A DNA stretch of 64,000 nucleotides from Prosthecomicrobium pneumaticum (GCF_014199915.1 NZ_JACHOO010000001.1:734328-798327), one strand, 5' to 3'. Shown: positions 18,338 to 27,891, numbered from the stretch's first letter. A program made the numbers and translations. The notes: generated by a model not told the origin, from the sequence alone.

Positions 18338-18355
18338 GGCGGCCTCGCGGCCGCC

Positions 18356-20047
18356 TCACGCCGCGAAGATCGGATCCTTGCGGACGAGATCGGCGCCCTT
18401 CTCGGCGATGCAATAGGTCGCCGCGACCGTGTTGCCCGAGACGATCGCCGGCATGATCGACGCGTCGATGACGCGCAGCCCGTCGACGCCGTGCACCCGC
18501 AGCGTCTCCGGATCGACCACGGCGTCGGCCGTCCGGCCCATCGCGCAGGTGCCGACCGGATGGAACAGCGTGCCGACCGTGCGGCGGATGAAGGCCTCGA
18601 GCGCGCCGTCCGTCTCGGCCTCGGGACCGGGATCGACCTCGCGGTCGAGATGCGGCGCGAAGGGGGCCTGCGCGACGATGTGGCGGGCGATGCGGATGCC
18701 TTCGCGCAGCGCGTCCATCGTGCTGTCGCCGCGAAAGAAATTGTAGAGGATCGACGGCTTGTCGGCCGGATCGGCGCTTCGGAGGCGCAGCCGGCCGATG
18801 CTGCCGGGGCGAAGCTGGCAGACATGCATCAGGAAGCCGTGGCCGGTGAAGCCGGCGGCGTTCTGCGTGTTGCCGACGCCGGTGCAGAAGAAGAGCTGGA
18901 TGTCCGGCCGCGCGACGCCCGGCACGGTGGAGAGGAAGGCACCGCCCTCCCCGGTCGTCGAGGCGAACACGCCGCGCTTGCGCAGGAACCAGTCGAAGAC
19001 GTGCAGCACGTTGCGCGGCAGCGCCTTCCACGAGATGCCATAGGGCGCGGTCGACTTCGCCTTGTATTCGAGCGTGACGTCGAGATGGTCCTGCAGATTG
19101 CGGCCGACCCCGGGCAGGTCCTCTCGCACGGGAATGCCGTGCTGGGCGAGCTCGCGCGCATCGCCGATGCCCGACAGCATCAGGAGGTGGGGCGAGACGA
19201 AGGAGCCGGCGGAGAGGATCACCTCGCCCGCCTCGATCGTCACCGGGCCGCCGGCGCGGGTGGCCTCGACGCCGACCGCCTTCCGCCCCTCGAAGAGGAG
19301 GCGCGTCACGCGCGTGTCGGGGATCAGGGTGAGGTTGGGTCGGCCGCGGATCGGGTCGATATAGGCGCCCTCCGCGGTCAGCCGCTCGCCGCGGCGCTGC
19401 GTGAAGGTATAGAGGCCGGCGCCGGCCTGCGACGCGCCGTTGAAATCCGGATTGAGCGGATGGCCGGCGGCGACCGCGGCGTCGAGATAGACGCGCGCCA
19501 TCGGGTTGACCGAGCGGAGCGGCGCGACGTCGAGCGGGCCGTCCGTGCCGTGATAGGCCGGGTCGATCTGCTCGGCGAGCGGGCGCGCGCCGAAGCCGAT
19601 GTGGCGGCCGGAGCGGCGGTCGGCGAGGAGTTCGAAGCGCTCGAGCCTGCGGAAATAGGGCAACAGGTCGTCATAGCCCCAGCCGGGATTGCCGAGAGCG
19701 CGCCAGTGGTCGAAATCCTCCCGCTGGCCGCGGATGAAGATCTGGCCGTTGACATTGGTACTGCCGCCGGTGCCCTGGCCGCGCGGCAGGGCGATGGTGC
19801 GGCCCTGCAGGCCCGGCTCCGGCTCGGTCTCGAACCACGACATGAAGCGCGGGCCGCCGAGAAAGGCGAGCGCCGGCGCCATGAAGGTGACCATGGCGAG
19901 CGGCACGCGGACGATCGCCCGGCGCTGGTTGCGGTCCGGCCCCGCCTCGACGAGCGCGACACGGACCTTCGGATTCTCCGACAGGCGGTTCGCCAGCACG
20001 CAGCCCGCCGCGCCGCCGCCGACGATCAGATAGTCGAACCGGGCCAC
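18356..20047 (-). CDS. GMC family FAD-dependent alcohol oxidoreductase
   Basis: The 563-residue flavoprotein belongs to the glucose-methanol-choline oxidoreductase family. The N-terminal FAD-binding motif is V-G-G-G-A-A-G-C-V-L-A-N-R-L; a second signature G-Q-G-T-G-G-S-T-N-V-N-G lies near residue 90. The C-terminal catalytic region has F-H-P-V-G-T-C-A-M-G and G-N-T-V-A-A-T-Y-C-I-A-E-K-G-A-D. It oxidises a primary or secondary alcohol, with choline- and polyol-type substrates common in the family. Translation starts at a GTG. It lies three bases after an SDR gene, so the two probably act in one oxidation pathway, perhaps feeding the neighbouring sugar genes. Confidence 0.87.
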   Translation of the reverse strand: MARFDYLIVGGGAAGCVLANRLSENPKVRVALVEAGPDRNQRRAIVRVPLAMVTFMAPALAFLGGPRFMSWFETEPEPGLQGRTIALPRGQGTGGSTNVNGQIFIRGQREDFDHWRALGNPGWGYDDLLPYFRRLERFELLADRRSGRHIGFGARPLAEQIDPAYHGTDGPLDVAPLRSVNPMARVYLDAAVAAGHPLNPDFNGASQAGAGLYTFTQRRGERLTAEGAYIDPIRGRPNLTLIPDTRVTRLLFEGRKAVGVEATRAGGPVTIEAGEVILSAGSFVSPHLLMLSGIGDARELAQHGIPVREDLPGVGRNLQDHLDVTLEYKAKSTAPYGISWKALPRNVLHVFDWFLRKRGVFASTTGEGGAFLSTVPGVARPDIQLFFCTGVGNTQNAAGFTGHGFLMHVCQLRPGSIGRLRLRSADPADKPSILYNFFRGDSTMDALREGIRIARHIVAQAPFAPHLDREVDPGPEAETDGALEAFIRRTVGTLFHPVGTCAMGRTADAVVDPETLRVHGVDGLRVIDASIMPAIVSGNTVAATYCIAEKGADLVRKDPIFAA

Positions 20048-20050
20048 GGC

Positions 20051-20779
20051 TCAGATGTCCTGGTTCTGCGGCAGGATGACGAGATCGCGGATGGTGACGT
20101 TGGCCGGCCGGGTCAGCATGAAGACCATCGCGTCGGCGACGTCCTCGGAGCGCAGGCCCTCGCGGCTCGCCACCTTCTCGTCGATCGCCGCGGCGTCGCG
20201 ATAGCCCCACAATTCATTGAGCACGACGCCCGGGGCGATCGCCCCGACGCGCACGCCGTGCGGCGCGACCTGCCGGCGCAGCCCGTGCACGAAAGACTGG
20301 ATGGCGTGCTTGGAGGCGGAATAGACCGGCTCCCAGGGGATCGCCTGATGGCCGGAGATCGAGCTGGTGACGAGCACATGGCCGTCGCGCCGCGCGATCA
20401 TCTGCGGCAGCACCGCGCGCACCAGACGGAACACGCTGTTGACATTGACCGCGAGGAGCTCGTCCCAGGCGTCGGGATCGCCCTCGGCGACATCGCCGGG
20501 GATATAGAGACCGGCATTCGGCAGCAGGATGTCGATCCGGCCGAAGCGGGCCTCGGCCGCCGCAACGGCGCGCTCGACCTCGCCCGGCCGCGTCAGGTCG
20601 GCGGCGATGGCGAGCGCCTCGGTCGGCAGGCCCTCGGCGACCGTGGCGAGCCGCTCGGCGGAGCGGCCGACCAGCGCGACGCGCGCGCCTTCCGCAGCGA
20701 CGGCGCGCGCCGCGGCGCGGCCGATGCCGGAACTGCCTCCCGTGACGAGGACGATCCTGTCCTTCAGCTCCGTCCGCAT
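20051..20779 (-). CDS. Short-chain dehydrogenase/reductase
   Basis: The 242-residue SDR has the cofactor motif T-G-G-S-S-G-I-G (residues about 14-21), the N-A-G strand and the catalytic Y-S-A-S-K (about residue 150) with an upstream serine (S-S-I-S-G). ATG 20779 is placed by the Shine-Dalgarno GGGAGG five bases away. It heads a two-gene unit with the GMC oxidoreductase, pointing to oxidation of a sugar alcohol or related alcohol. Specificity cannot be read. Confidence 0.82.
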   Translation of the reverse strand: MRTELKDRIVLVTGGSSGIGRAAARAVAAEGARVALVGRSAERLATVAEGLPTEALAIAADLTRPGEVERAVAAAEARFGRIDILLPNAGLYIPGDVAEGDPDAWDELLAVNVNSVFRLVRAVLPQMIARRDGHVLVTSSISGHQAIPWEPVYSASKHAIQSFVHGLRRQVAPHGVRVGAIAPGVVLNELWGYRDAAAIDEKVASREGLRSEDVADAMVFMLTRPANVTIRDLVILPQNQDI

Positions 20780-20991
20780 GCCCACCTCCCATGGACCGGC
20801 GCATTGATGCGCTCATGCGCCGGAGCGTAGGGCGACAAGCTGCTGCCCGTCAACAAAGACTCTTTCGCGCGTAAACTTTCCCCGGCGGGAGGGGTCGGGA
20901 GTCGGACACGGGGGGGCGCAGACCCGGGCGGCGGCCGGTCGGGCGCTGCGGGCCGGGCGCCGGCGGCGCGGCGCCGGGCGGTGCGGGCCGG

Positions 20992-22242
20992 TCAGGCGCG
21001 GGCGGCGGCGCGGTATTTGGCGACGACGGCGCCGACCATGCGACGGACGAGCGCCCGAGGCAGCGCGCCGGGCCGGCCCGGCGGCTCGACCAGCCCGCCG
21101 GTCGCCTGCGCGATCAGGCCGGGTTCGGGCCGGCCGGCGGCGATGTTGGCCTGGAGCCGGCCGAGCGCCTGCTGGATCGCCCGGCGCGGCCAGTAATAGC
21201 GGACGCGGTCCGACAGGCCGAACAGCATCATCGCCTCCTCGCGCCGGTCGGCGGCGACATAGGCGCGCCAGTCCTTCGGCACGGCGCGCATCTCGGCGCG
21301 GATCACGGCGAGGATGTCGGACGGTTCGGCGGGCGCGAGCGCCGCCTCGATGCCGGCGAGCGCGACCACCGCCTGGCGATAGGCGAAGGTCAGCTCCGGC
21401 CCGACCTTCAGGATGGCGAAATGGCCGTCGACCAGCGCGGCGAGCGCCGCCTCGCTCTGATAATCGGTCGAATGGGCTTCGAAGACGAGGCCCGGCAGGC
21501 CGGCGACGGCGGCCGAGAGCGCGGCCGCGGCCTCCGGCACGAAGGCATGGACGGCATCATTGCCGAAATCGACGCCCGGCTGGACGACGACGCCGAGGAC
21601 GCGCTCGAAGGCGGCGGAAAGGCCGCGCGCCGCAAAGGCCTCCCGGTGCAGATCGACCGTGGCCGCGACGGCGCCGGGCGCCGTCACGGCGAGCCCGTCG
21701 AGCGCCTCGGTCTCGCCGCCGGGGATCGGCACCTCGGTACCGACGACATAGGCGAGGTCGCGCGCCCCGGCCGCCGCTTCCGCGACCGCGGCGAGATCGG
21801 CGGCGCGCTCGGCCATCACCGGCTCGGCGAGCACCGCATCGTCGGCGCAGGCCATCGAGGCGTCGAGATGGATCTTGGTGAAGCCGGCCGCGACATAGGC
21901 GGCGACCATCGCGCGGGCATTCTCCATCGCCTCGGCGGCCGTCTCCGACTTCCACGGGTTCGGGCCGAGATGATCGCCGCCGAGGATGAGGCGCGCCGGA
22001 TCGACGCCCTCCTCCGTCGCCAGCCGCTCGACAAAGGCACGGAAGCCGGCCGGCGTCATGCCGGTATAGCCGCCGAACTGGTTGACCTGGTTGCAGGTCG
22101 CCTCGACGAGGATCGGCGCGTCGTCGTCGCGATAGGCGGCGAAGATCGCCCGGAGCGTCTCCGGATGAGCGGTGCAATAGGACGGGATGCCGATCCGCGA
22201 ACCGGCGCGGTTGGCGGCGACGATCGCCTTCAGCGCGTTCAC
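20992..22242 (-). CDS. GatZ/KbaZ-like protein (tagatose-bisphosphate aldolase subunit or tagatose-6-P 4-epimerase)
   Basis: The 416-residue protein has the GatZ/KbaZ family length and motifs: G-I-P-S-Y-C-T-A-H-P near the start, E-A-T-C-N-Q-V-N-Q-F-G-G-Y-T-G-M, G-G-D-H-L-G-P-N-P-W and K-I-H-L-D-A-S-M. In enterobacteria the family was named as a non-catalytic subunit of class II tagatose-1,6-bisphosphate aldolase. Later work in Agrobacterium galactitol catabolism assigned a relative as D-tagatose-6-phosphate 4-epimerase. The catalytic GatY-type aldolase is absent here, which favours the epimerase role. The GTG start overlaps the kinase stop (GTGA), so kinase and epimerase are translationally coupled. 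Confidence 0.82.
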   Translation of the reverse strand: MNALKAIVAANRAGSRIGIPSYCTAHPETLRAIFAAYRDDDAPILVEATCNQVNQFGGYTGMTPAGFRAFVERLATEEGVDPARLILGGDHLGPNPWKSETAAEAMENARAMVAAYVAAGFTKIHLDASMACADDAVLAEPVMAERAADLAAVAEAAAGARDLAYVVGTEVPIPGGETEALDGLAVTAPGAVAATVDLHREAFAARGLSAAFERVLGVVVQPGVDFGNDAVHAFVPEAAAALSAAVAGLPGLVFEAHSTDYQSEAALAALVDGHFAILKVGPELTFAYRQAVVALAGIEAALAPAEPSDILAVIRAEMRAVPKDWRAYVAADRREEAMMLFGLSDRVRYYWPRRAIQQALGRLQANIAAGRPEPGLIAQATGGLVEPPGRPGALPRALVRRMVGAVVAKYRAAARA

Positions 22243-23204
22243 GATCCCGGCTCCAGCAGCCGCTCGAGCGCCGGCCGGTCGGAATTGCCCTCCATCGGCC
22301 CGAGCCGGCCGACGGCGAGCGCGCCGGCGGCGTTCGCCCGCGCGACCGAAGCGGCGAAGGGAAGGCCGAGCGTGCGGAGCCCGACATAGGTCGCGCAGAA
22401 GCAATCGCCCGCACCGGTCGGGTCGACGACTTCGACCCGGTGCGCCGGCCGCTCGACCGTCGCACCGGCCCGGTCGCGGCCGAGACAGCCGGCGGCGCCG
22501 CGCTTCAGCACCACGCTCTCGGCACCCGCCGCGATCAGCCGGTCGGCATAGGCCTCGAACGCCTCGCCGGGGAAGAGGACGGCAGCGTCCTCCTCGCTCG
22601 GCAGGACATAGGTCGACAGCGCGGTCAGCGCCGCGACGGCGGCGAAATAGCCGGGATCGCCGAGCAGTTCCTTGCGGATGTTGGGATCGAAGGAGATCGC
22701 CACACCCGCCTCGGCGAGGCCGCGGGCAACCGCGAGCGCCGTCTCGCGCATCGCCGCATCGCCGAGCGATGAGCCCGAGATATGAAAGACGCCGGTGCCA
22801 TGGGCGATGAAGGCGGCGATCGCCTCGCCGGCGCCGGGCAGCCGGGCGGCGGCGGAATGGGCGATGTTGAAGACGAAATCGCGGCTGCCGTCGCTGTTAT
22901 AGGCGACGAAGGCCGAACCGGTCGGCACCCCGTCGACGACGCGGATCAGCGCGTCCGACACGCCGACGGCGCCGAGCCGGTCGGTGAGCACCGTTCCGAA
23001 GGCGTCCGAGCCGACGGCGCCGGCGAAGATCGCCCGCGCGCCGACCCGCGCCGCCTGATCGATGAAGATGCCCGGCGCACCGCTCGGAAACGGGCCGACA
23101 TAGGCGGTGGCGCGGCGGTTGTGGCCGTCCTTCTCGGTGCAGACGAACTCGACCAGCAGTTCGCCCAGCGAGGCGACGGCGGCGCCCTCCCCGGCCGCGC
23201 TCAT
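22239..23204 (-). CDS. PfkB family sugar kinase (possible tagatose kinase)
   Basis: The 321-residue cytoplasmic ribokinase-family kinase has the C-terminal signature D-P-T-G-A-G-D-C-F with its catalytic aspartate (about residue 260) and an N-terminal sugar-binding G-E-L-L-V-E-F. The 4-base overlap with the GatZ/KbaZ-like gene suggests a keto-hexose substrate such as D-tagatose, giving the 6-phosphate that the next enzyme epimerises to fructose-6-phosphate. That is inference from context. The divergent LacI gene upstream is the likely regulator. The Shine-Dalgarno before ATG 23204 is weak. Confidence 0.8.
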   Translation of the reverse strand: MSAAGEGAAVASLGELLVEFVCTEKDGHNRRATAYVGPFPSGAPGIFIDQAARVGARAIFAGAVGSDAFGTVLTDRLGAVGVSDALIRVVDGVPTGSAFVAYNSDGSRDFVFNIAHSAAARLPGAGEAIAAFIAHGTGVFHISGSSLGDAAMRETALAVARGLAEAGVAISFDPNIRKELLGDPGYFAAVAALTALSTYVLPSEEDAAVLFPGEAFEAYADRLIAAGAESVVLKRGAAGCLGRDRAGATVERPAHRVEVVDPTGAGDCFCATYVGLRTLGLPFAASVARANAAGALAVGRLGPMEGNSDRPALERLLEPGS

Positions 23205-23376
23205 CGCAGCAACCCGCCCAAGGAGGTTTCCCGCGGAGAGAAATGGGCTTTTTGCACGTCAATCCTCTTCTTTACGCATGCCCAGCTGTTTGACAGAAAC
23301 CGCGTGAACTGGCAGCACTCTGCGGACGGGTCCGCCGCCGGCGCCGCCGCGCAGCCCGCCCCAAGACCGCGAGAGC

Positions 23377-24420
23377 ATGACGAAAAAACCGATCCGCACC
23401 ATGGAAGATTTCGCCGCCGCGGTCGGTCTGTCGCGGCCGACCGTGTCGAAATTCTTCCAGGACCCGACTTCCGTCCGCGCCAAGGTCCGCGAGCGGATCG
23501 AGGCGGGCCTCACCGAGACGGGTTTCCGGCCGAATCTCTTCGCCGTCAACCTCAATCGGCGCCGCACCAAGATCATCGGGCTGATCTTCCCGAACTCGCT
23601 CGACCCGTTCTATACGGGCCTGCGCCGGCGCATCGAGACGGCGGCGGCGGAAGCCGGCTACATGCCCTTCGTCTTCTCCTCCGACGGCAAGGCCGAACTG
23701 GAAGCGGAGGCGATCGAGACGCTGACCGCGCTCAACGTCGCCGGCATCATCATGGCGCCGGTGAGCGGCAATGCGAAGCATCATGCCAAGGTGAAGGCGC
23801 TCGCGCGGCGCAATCCGATCGTCTTCATCGACGCGCCCTTCGACGCCGAACAGCCCTTCGTCGGCACCAACAATGCGCAGAGCATGGCGCTGATCACCGA
23901 CTATCTGACCCGGCTCGACGACACGCCCTGCTATTTCGACATGCCCTGGGTGAACAGCAACGCGCACGACCGGCGGCAGGCCTATGTCGACACCATGACG
24001 CGGCGCGGCTTCGAGCCGGTGGTGCTCGACCTCGAGCGCTCGGAGACGTGGGATTTCGAGCGCTACGCCTACGAGCAGGCGAACCGCATCCTGAAGAGCG
24101 GCGGCTTTCCGACCAAGATCGTGCTGTGCGGCAATGACCGCGTCGCCTTCGGCGTGCTCGCCGCGGTCAATCAGGCGGGGCTGAAGGTGGGTCTCGGCCG
24201 GGATTGCGATCTGCGCGTTGCGGGGCACGACAATCAGCCCTTGAGCGAATACACGTGGCCGCCCCTCACCACGGTGTCGCAGAACACGGCCGAGATGGGG
24301 CGGCTCGCCATCAACCTGCTGCTCTCCAAACTCGACCCCGGCCGCCCCTTCGACGACCCGCGGCTGTCGGGCGGGCACATCCTCGTCAGCGGCGACCTGG
24401 TGCTGCGCGCCTCGGCCTGA
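23377..24420 (+). CDS. LacI family transcriptional regulator
   Basis: The 347-residue regulator has an N-terminal helix-turn-helix (M-E-D-F-A-A-A-V-G-L-S-R-P-T-V-S-K-F-F) and a hinge leading into a periplasmic-binding-protein-like sensor domain. It is divergent from the PfkB/GatZ pair and convergent with the sugar ABC transporter, so it probably controls one or both in response to a sugar or sugar phosphate. A TTTACGC element at 23271 and related sequences near 20870 and 27811 may be its sites, but the evidence is weak. Confidence 0.85.
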   Translation: MTKKPIRTMEDFAAAVGLSRPTVSKFFQDPTSVRAKVRERIEAGLTETGFRPNLFAVNLNRRRTKIIGLIFPNSLDPFYTGLRRRIETAAAEAGYMPFVFSSDGKAELEAEAIETLTALNVAGIIMAPVSGNAKHHAKVKALARRNPIVFIDAPFDAEQPFVGTNNAQSMALITDYLTRLDDTPCYFDMPWVNSNAHDRRQAYVDTMTRRGFEPVVLDLERSETWDFERYAYEQANRILKSGGFPTKIVLCGNDRVAFGVLAAVNQAGLKVGLGRDCDLRVAGHDNQPLSEYTWPPLTTVSQNTAEMGRLAINLLLSKLDPGRPFDDPRLSGGHILVSGDLVLRASA

Positions 24421-24461
24421 GCCTTCCGCGCCGCGCCCGGCGCCGCGCGAGGAGGTCCGCC

Positions 24462-25217
24462 TCAGCCGCCGATCATCAGCTTGACGACCTCGTCATGCGT
24501 CGTCTCGGCGATCTTCCGCTCTCCGGCCATCACGCCGCGCCGCAACACGACGATGCGGTCCGACACGGCGAAAATGTCCTGCAGATTGTGCGAGATGAAG
24601 ATCACGCCGCGGCCCTGCGCCTTCAACTGGTGGATGAGCGAGATCACCTTGCGCTGCTCGGGCACGCCGAGGGCGGCGGTCGGCTCGTCCATGATCAGGA
24701 TCTGCGCGTCCCAGTAGACCGCCCGGCCGATCGCCACCGCCTGACGCTGGCCGCCGGAGAAATTGCTCACCGGCGCGTCCATGCGGCTGACGTGGAAATC
24801 GAGCAGCGCCATCGTCTTGCGCGCCGCGTCGGCCATCTTCTTGCGGTCGAGCACGGGCAGGAAGCCGAAGCGCTTCGTCATCGGCTCGCGGCCGAGGAAG
24901 ATATTGGCGCCGATGGTCAGATTGTCGGCGAGCGCGAGGTCCTGGTAGATCGTCTCGATGCCCTTGTCGCGCGCCTCCTGCGGGGTCGCGAAGGTGACCG
25001 GCTGGCCCTTCAGCCGGATCTCGCCGCCCGACGGCTTGAAGACGCCGGAAATCGCCTTGATCAGCGTCGTCTTGCCGGCGCCGTTGTCGCCGGCGAGCGC
25101 CACCACCTCGCCGGCATGCACCGTCATCGACAGATCGTTGAGGGCCCGCACCGCGCCGAAATGCTTCGACAGATTGACGACCTCGAGGAGAGGCTCTCCG
25201 TGCGCCACGCTACTCAT
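24462..25217 (-). CDS. Sugar ABC transporter ATP-binding protein (single domain)
   Basis: The 251-residue ATPase has Walker A G-D-N-G-A-G-K-T-T, signature F-S-G-G-Q-R-Q, Walker B I-L-I-M-D-E-P-T and the switch histidine in I-S-H-N. It is single-domain, like FrcA of rhizobial fructose importers, unlike the double-domain RbsA type. ATG 25217 has a GGAGG Shine-Dalgarno and overlaps the permease stop by eight bases. It powers the permease and binding protein encoded upstream. Confidence 0.88.
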   Translation of the reverse strand: MSSVAHGEPLLEVVNLSKHFGAVRALNDLSMTVHAGEVVALAGDNGAGKTTLIKAISGVFKPSGGEIRLKGQPVTFATPQEARDKGIETIYQDLALADNLTIGANIFLGREPMTKRFGFLPVLDRKKMADAARKTMALLDFHVSRMDAPVSNFSGGQRQAVAIGRAVYWDAQILIMDEPTAALGVPEQRKVISLIHQLKAQGRGVIFISHNLQDIFAVSDRIVVLRRGVMAGERKIAETTHDEVVKLMIGG

Positions 25218-26316
25218 CCTGGCGACCTCCGCTGAACCGGCGCTGCGCCTGATCGATGAGCACCGAGATGATGATGACGACGCCGACGCTGATGAACTGC
25301 CAGAACGGCTCGACATTGACGAAGACGAGGCCGTACTGGATCACCGCGATGACGAGGGCGCCGGCGACCGTGCCGAGAATGGTGCCCGAGCCGCCGAAGA
25401 GGCTCGCACCGCCGATGACGACCGCGGCGACCGAATCGAGCAGCAGCGGCTCGCCGGCCTGCGCCGCGCCGGCGCTGAAGCGCGCGGCATAGAGCACGCC
25501 CGCCACGCCGGCGCAGATCGCCGACAGGATATAGAGGCGCAAAAGGTGCGACTTGATGTCGATGCCGGAGCGCCGCGCCGCCTGGACATTGGCGCCGATC
25601 GCGTAATTGTGCTGGCCGAAGCGGGTCTGGCTGAGCAGGTAGTGCATGATCAGCACGAACACCGCGGCGATGATCACGATGTAGGGGATCGAATAGAAGC
25701 GGCCGTTGCCGATCGTCGCGAAGACGGAATTGCTGACCGGCACCGTGGTGCCGCCGGCGAGCAGGAAGGCGACGCCGCGGGCGACGCCGAACATGCCGAG
25801 CGTGCCGATGAAGGGCGGCACCTTGAGCCGCGAGATGAGGAGGCCGTTGACGAAGCCCGGGATGGCGGCGACGGCGACCGCGATGACGAAGCCGCCGAGC
25901 ACGGCGAGCGGCAGGCCGAGCGCGGGGTTGAGCGCGTTGATGGCGTGCGAGGCGACGACCGCGGCGAGCCCCATGATGAAGCCCAGCGACAGATCGATGC
26001 CGCCCGAGATGATCACGAAGGTCTGGCCGGTCGCGAGCAGGAGCGGCGCCACGGCGAAGATCGCGATCGACTGCAGGTTGAACCCGTTCAGCACGAAGGT
26101 GCCGCCGAAATCGAGCCGGGCCCAGCTTTCGAAGACGATGATGAGCGCCGCGAGGAACAGCCAGGCGCGCAGATCGGCGACGCGCTGCACGAAGGACTTG
26201 GCGCGGTCGGCGTGATCGGCCTGCGGCGCGACGTGATGGGTCGGCGCGGCGGCGCCGTGCGGCGGGGAACCGCCCTGGCCGGTCGAGGCCGGAGGATTGG
26301 TATCGGAGATCGTCAT
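25210..26316 (-). CDS. Sugar ABC transporter permease (RbsC/FrcC type)
   Basis: The 368-residue membrane protein of the carbohydrate-uptake-2 (CUT2) family has about 8-10 membrane helices and the conserved stretch G-G-I-D-L-S-L-G-F-I-M-G-L (about residue 105). The characteristic R-R-S-G-I-D motif lies in a cytoplasmic loop and G-G-A-S-L-F-G-G-S-G near the end. An unusually long polar N-terminus of about 45 residues precedes the first helix. Because the permease is unique in the cluster it probably homodimerises. Confidence 0.88.
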   Translation of the reverse strand: MTISDTNPPASTGQGGSPPHGAAAPTHHVAPQADHADRAKSFVQRVADLRAWLFLAALIIVFESWARLDFGGTFVLNGFNLQSIAIFAVAPLLLATGQTFVIISGGIDLSLGFIMGLAAVVASHAINALNPALGLPLAVLGGFVIAVAVAAIPGFVNGLLISRLKVPPFIGTLGMFGVARGVAFLLAGGTTVPVSNSVFATIGNGRFYSIPYIVIIAAVFVLIMHYLLSQTRFGQHNYAIGANVQAARRSGIDIKSHLLRLYILSAICAGVAGVLYAARFSAGAAQAGEPLLLDSVAAVVIGGASLFGGSGTILGTVAGALVIAVIQYGLVFVNVEPFWQFISVGVVIIISVLIDQAQRRFSGGRQDE

Positions 26317-26388
26317 GAGGGCTCACCCGATCGGCGCGGGACGACGCGACGGGCGGGGCCAGCGGCCGCCCTCGCATCGGGACCGGCC

Positions 26389-26407
26389 TCCCCCGGATGG
26401 CGGGGGA
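26389..26407 (-). promoter_or_regulatory. Hairpin between binding-protein and permease genes
   Basis: A 7-base-pair GC stem with a 5-base loop (TCCCCCG, then GATGG, then CGGGGGA on the plus strand) sits in the 169-base gap downstream of the binding-protein gene. No U-tract follows, so it is more likely an mRNA 3'-end stabiliser or partial attenuator giving more binding protein than permease, as in malE-type operons. Confidence 0.4.
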
Positions 26408-26485
26408 AGCGCGGCGGCTCGAGGAAGGTCCGGACCGGACGCGCGGCGCCCGGCCCGGGAAGATCGCCGGAGCGACGCGGACGTC

Positions 26486-27490
26486 TCAGTCCGAGTAGAT
26501 GTACTTGGCGACGTTCGGGTCGGCGACGTTGCCCTTGTCGATGACCGTGAAGCCGGTGCCGATCGAGACCGGGATCGACTGGCCGGTCAGGTGGGCATAG
26601 GCGGAGACGACGCCGTAATAGCCGATCTCGGCCGGGTGCTGGGCGATCGCCACGTCGACGAGGCCGGTGTTGATGTTGTCGACGATCGAGGTCGGCGCGT
26701 CGAAGGCGACCACCTTGATGGCGCCGGTCTGGCCGGCCTGTTGCACGCCGTTGCCGGCGCCGAGGGCGGAGAACAGGTTGGCGCCGAACACGCCCTTGAG
26801 GTCGGAGTTGCGGGCGAACACGGCCTGCAGCTGCGAGGCCGCCTTGTTGGCGTCGTTCTCGTTGAACTGCGTCTCGAGCACGGTCACCTTCGGGAAGCTC
26901 TCGGCCATCTCGGCCTTGAAGCCTTCCTCGCGCTGATCGGTCGTCGAGATGCCCGGCTTGACGTTCGAGACGTAGACCTTGCCCTCGCCGCCGATCGCAT
27001 TGGCGAGCGCGCGCGCCGCCATGCGGCCGCCGAGCACGTTGTCCGACGCGATATAGGCGAGCGGGAAGTCGGCATCGCCGGCGCCGGTCTGATACTTGCC
27101 GTTGCCGATGAAGGTGTCGACGGTGATCACCGGAATGCCGGCATCGTGCGCCTTGCGGAGCGGCTCGACGAGCTGGGTGGTGTCGGTCGGGGCGATCAGG
27201 ATGGCGTCGGGCTTGCGGGCGATGACCGCATCGAGCACCGGCACCTGGACGACCGGGTTGAACTCCGGACCGCCCTGGAAGACGAGCTCGGCACCGAGCG
27301 CATCGGCCGCCGCCTGCGCGCCCTTGCGCATGGTGATGTAGAAGGCGTCGGTGGTCAGGCCCGGGATCAGGGCGATGGTGAATTTCTTGTCCTGGGCGTG
27401 GGCGACACTGCCGGGGCCGACGGCCGGCAGGCCGACCGACGCGGCCACGGCGGCAATCGCCGCCAGCTTCAGAACCGAACGACGCTCCAT
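26486..27490 (-). CDS. Sugar ABC transporter substrate-binding protein
   Basis: The 334-residue periplasmic sugar-binding protein of the CUT2 (RbsB-like) type has a leader with twin arginines (M-E-R-R-S-V-L-K-L) and a hydrophobic stretch ending A-H-A-Q, so a Tat or Sec signal is plausible. The mature part begins K-K-F-T-I-A-L-I-P-G and shows the two-lobe pattern with T-V-D-T-F-I and A-F-D-A-P. ATG 27490 follows GGGAGG. It is first in the importer operon. The substrate is unknown; the nearby tagatose/polyol-type genes suggest a ketose or polyol. Confidence 0.87.
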   Translation of the reverse strand: MERRSVLKLAAIAAVAASVGLPAVGPGSVAHAQDKKFTIALIPGLTTDAFYITMRKGAQAAADALGAELVFQGGPEFNPVVQVPVLDAVIARKPDAILIAPTDTTQLVEPLRKAHDAGIPVITVDTFIGNGKYQTGAGDADFPLAYIASDNVLGGRMAARALANAIGGEGKVYVSNVKPGISTTDQREEGFKAEMAESFPKVTVLETQFNENDANKAASQLQAVFARNSDLKGVFGANLFSALGAGNGVQQAGQTGAIKVVAFDAPTSIVDNINTGLVDVAIAQHPAEIGYYGVVSAYAHLTGQSIPVSIGTGFTVIDKGNVADPNVAKYIYSD

Positions 27491-27891
27491 GGTTTCCTCC
27501 CTCATGAGCGGTTCAAAGCTTCGAGCCGACCAAATCGCTCGGTCGGTCGTCCTATCAACGCGACGGCAGGACGGCTCCGTCAAGCGCAATTTCTTTCTGA
27601 AGCGATTTTCACGCCGCGAAAGGCCTCCCGCGCTCCGGCCGCAGCGGATCCCCGGCCGCACCCCCGAAACGGCACTCCGTCCCTTCGCGGAGACGGTGCC
27701 CGAGGGGGCGGCGAGCCCCTCCCGCCGGTCACCCGGCGGCTGCCCGACGCGAACTAGAGGGGAGTGGAAGCGCGCTGTCAATCGCTTTTAGGCGCGATAA
27801 GCTGAAGCTTTACGTGGCGAAAGTTATGCCCGACAGAGCGCGCTGCGACGCAGCATTTCCGCGGCTTTCTCCTGTGCGGCTGCGAGGCCGC
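27491..27891 (-). promoter_or_regulatory. Control region of the sugar importer operon, with candidate operators
   Basis: The 400-base gap between sorC and the binding-protein gene must hold the importer promoter. Two candidate sites are the imperfect palindrome GCTTTTAGGCGCGATAAGC at 27784-27802 and CTTTACGTGGCGAAAG at 27808-27823. Either could be a LacI or SorC site. No promoter elements are certain. Confidence 0.3.

Noticed and set aside
27488-27781. Longer N-terminus for the binding protein at 26486-27490
   Set aside because: The extension is arginine-rich, precedes a clear signal peptide and lacks a Shine-Dalgarno, while ATG 27490 has GGGAGG.
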